A stretch of DNA of 43,820 bases from Pseudomonadota bacterium (GTDB taxonomy: Bacteria; Myxococcota_A; Polyangia; Haliangiales; Haliangiaceae), in NCBI GenBank assembly GCA_022360315.1, contig JAKSDA010000140.1:1-43820 (forward strand), read 5' to 3'. Within the stretch, counting starts at the first letter, position 1. Every line of letters begins with the position of its first letter. The notes beneath the pieces were generated by a model. The model saw only the letters and a program-made list of their open reading frames with translations. It made no database searches and had not been told where the DNA came from. Shown one piece after another: positions 42,356 to 43,820 of this stretch. Both the position numbers and the translations under genes were made by a program.

Positions 42356-43820
42356 ATGAGTTGGACACGCAGAGCGGCAATCATCATACTTATGGCCTCG
42401 TTGGGAACGATGCTGTTTCAATCGTGCTTCTCCGCTGACATCGCGCTGTGTCCTGACGGGACGCGGTGCCCAGATGGAAGTGCCTGTTCAGAAGGGGTCG
42501 GCCAATATGTTTGTGTCTTGCAAGGCGGCTGCGGCGATGGGGAGACAAACAGCGGCGAAGTATGCGACGATGGCAACGTGCTGAACGGAGACGGGTGTAG
42601 TGCTGATTGCCAGACCGTGGAGACTTGCGGCAATGGCGTCATTGATCGCGACAATGGAGAAGTGTGCGACGATGGAAACACCATGTCGGGCGATCAGTGC
42701 AGTGCCGACTGTCGATCCGACGAAAGGTGTGGCAACGGCATCAAGGACGTGGGCGAGGTCTGTGACTCTGAAGAAAACTGCGCTGTAGATTGCTTACGCT
42801 ATATCACTTGCGGCAACAGTTATCTCGACCCCGGGGAGGTCTGTGACGACGGGGATACCATTGATGGCGACGGCTGCAGCGCCAACTGCCTATCTAACGA
42901 AAACGTGCGGCAATGGATATGTCGATGATCGTATTGAAAAACCGGAAGAATGTGACCCTGGGGATGCAAACGAAGACGATATTCCAGACACAACTATAGA
43001 ATGTGACGCGGACTGTACCTTCCCAAGATGTGGAGATGGCTTCGTCAATCCAACGATCAATGATGGAACACCCAATGTACCCGACGATGGTGAGGAATGC
43101 GACGGCGGGAGAGATGGCCAACCCGCCAATACAAGTGAATGCGATAACGATTGTACTATAGCTATTTGCGGTGACGACTTCGAAAATAAAGAGGCAGGCG
43201 AAGATTGTGAGCCTCGGACTGATGATGGCGAGCCCGCTAAAAATGTAGACGGGAGTCCCGCGAATACTCCTACTTGTGACGCAGACTGTACAACTGCCTC
43301 CTGTGGTGACGGTTTCGTCAATGACAGCACGCGGACGCCATCAGGCGGTGAATTGTGTGATCCGGGTGTTACCGATAGTAAAGGAAATGCCAAAAATACC
43401 GCCTTGTGTGACTCGGATTGCACTAACCCCGTGTGTGGCGATGGCCATCAAAATGAAATGTTTATCATAGATCCTTCAACGGGGGGACTGAGAAATGTGA
43501 TGACGGTGGATCAACGACAAAGTGCGACTCAGATTGTACACCAGTTGTCTGTGGAGACGGATTTGTCAACGCGTCGACTGGCGAAGAATGCGATACTGGA
43601 ATCAACGGCAATCCTAGAAACACAGCTAGCTGTGATAGTGACTGTACGCTCCCCAAGTGTAATGATAACATCTTTAATGAAGACGCCGGGGAATTTTGCG
43701 ACCCTTCAGTCCCTGCGAGTAACCCTAACCCGGACGAGCCGGAACCAAACAGGCCTCCAGGGGCTCTGCCCCTGGACCCCGCCGGGGACTCGTCCCCGGA
43801 CCCCTCGGAGCTTCGCTCCG
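42356..43820 (+). pseudogene. DUF4215-type cysteine-rich repeat lipoprotein with two frameshifts, runs off window
   Basis: From ATG 42356: a lipoprotein-like signal ([16 protein letters not shown]), then repeated units of the type [29 protein letters not shown] (the myxobacterial Cys-rich repeat, DUF4215). The frame ends at 42926-42928, but the repeats continue in the +1 frame from 42903 ([20 protein letters not shown] ... CGDGHQNEMF) to the G-run at 43481-43486. They then return to the original frame (TEKCDDGGSTTKCDSDC ...) to the edge. The first break is one extra A in 42900-42903; the second is one missing G. Together they restore frame. At the edge the frame runs into a palindromic repeat (PGALPLDPAGDSSPDPSELR). 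Probably surface-exposed. Could be intact if the breaks are sequencing errors. Confidence 0.75.
43757..43820. repeat. Three-hairpin palindromic repeat at the window end
   Basis: Three consecutive hairpins: CCAGGGG/CCCCTGG (43757-43775, loop CTCTG), CCGGGGA/TCCCCGG (43782-43799, loop CTCG) and CGGAGC/GCTCCG (43806-43820, loop TTC). They are separated by short C-rich linkers (GACCCCG and ACCCCT). The compact modular palindromes are typical of dispersed intergenic repeats in high-GC genomes. Here the preceding reading frame passes through it. It may continue past the window. Confidence 0.8.

Noticed and set aside
42890..43423. A 177-codon minus-strand frame opposite the Cys-rich repeats
   Set aside because: It reads Ser/Pro/His-rich repeats that are the antisense of the DUF4215-type units.

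Overview
The window looks like chromosomal DNA from a myxobacterium (phylum Myxococcota). The evidence is a high-GC sequence with strongly G/C-biased third codon positions, two large Hanks-type Ser/Thr kinases plus remnants of two more, a trypsin-like protease with a MYXO-CTERM type tail, a DUF4215-type cysteine-rich repeat protein, FecR/PEGA-like envelope proteins and many lipoproteins. A suborder cannot be fixed from the sequence. I saw no tRNA, rRNA or CRISPR array.

Layout. 0-5.8 kb (minus): RecQ helicase, then a C-terminal scrap of a PknK-like kinase, then a DUF1156 adenine DNA methylase. 6.0-8.9 kb: aspartate-semialdehyde dehydrogenase (+), a SET-domain protein (-) divergent from a phosphofructokinase (+). 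9.0-15.5 kb (minus): a tight four-gene unit running outer-membrane barrel/PEGA-like protein, FecR-type lipoprotein, transmembrane Ser/Thr kinase, PD40 propeller protein, with ATGA overlaps at the first two junctions. 15.7-17.5 kb: an AAA+ ATPase whose N-terminal domain is duplicated. 17.7-21.1 kb (plus): a LysR remnant, then a complete TRAP transporter (DctP-DctQ-DctM). 21.1-23.7 kb: Kelch remnant, DUF885-type metallohydrolase, small lipoprotein. 23.8-28.9 kb (minus): a 1316-residue kinase/cyclase-like/AAA/TPR protein preceded by a GNAT acyltransferase. 29.0-31.4 kb (minus): secreted trypsin-like protease and the rplM-rpsI ribosomal operon. 31.5-36.9 kb (plus): small lipoprotein, Uma2 nuclease-like protein, and an aldehyde dehydrogenase / glutamine-synthetase-like / iron alcohol dehydrogenase set that would suit gamma-glutamylated amino-alcohol catabolism.

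From about 36.9 kb the character changes. There is an AT-rich gap, codon bias relaxes, and most genes to the right edge are broken: a transposase with a deletion and a stop, an IstB stub, a frameshifted regulator-like gene, a kinase lacking both ends of its domain, a TPR protein with an apparent internal deletion, and a cysteine-rich repeat gene with two mutually compensating frameshifts in homopolymer runs. The window ends inside a three-hairpin palindromic repeat. This looks like a recombination- and transposition-scarred accessory segment.

The best candidates for undescribed biology are the coupled barrel-FecR-kinase-PD40 operon, the AAA+ ATPase with duplicated N-terminal domain, the glutamyl-amide cluster, and the homopolymer frameshift pair in the cysteine-rich protein. 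All functions are inferred from sequence motifs and family knowledge; no database search was run.
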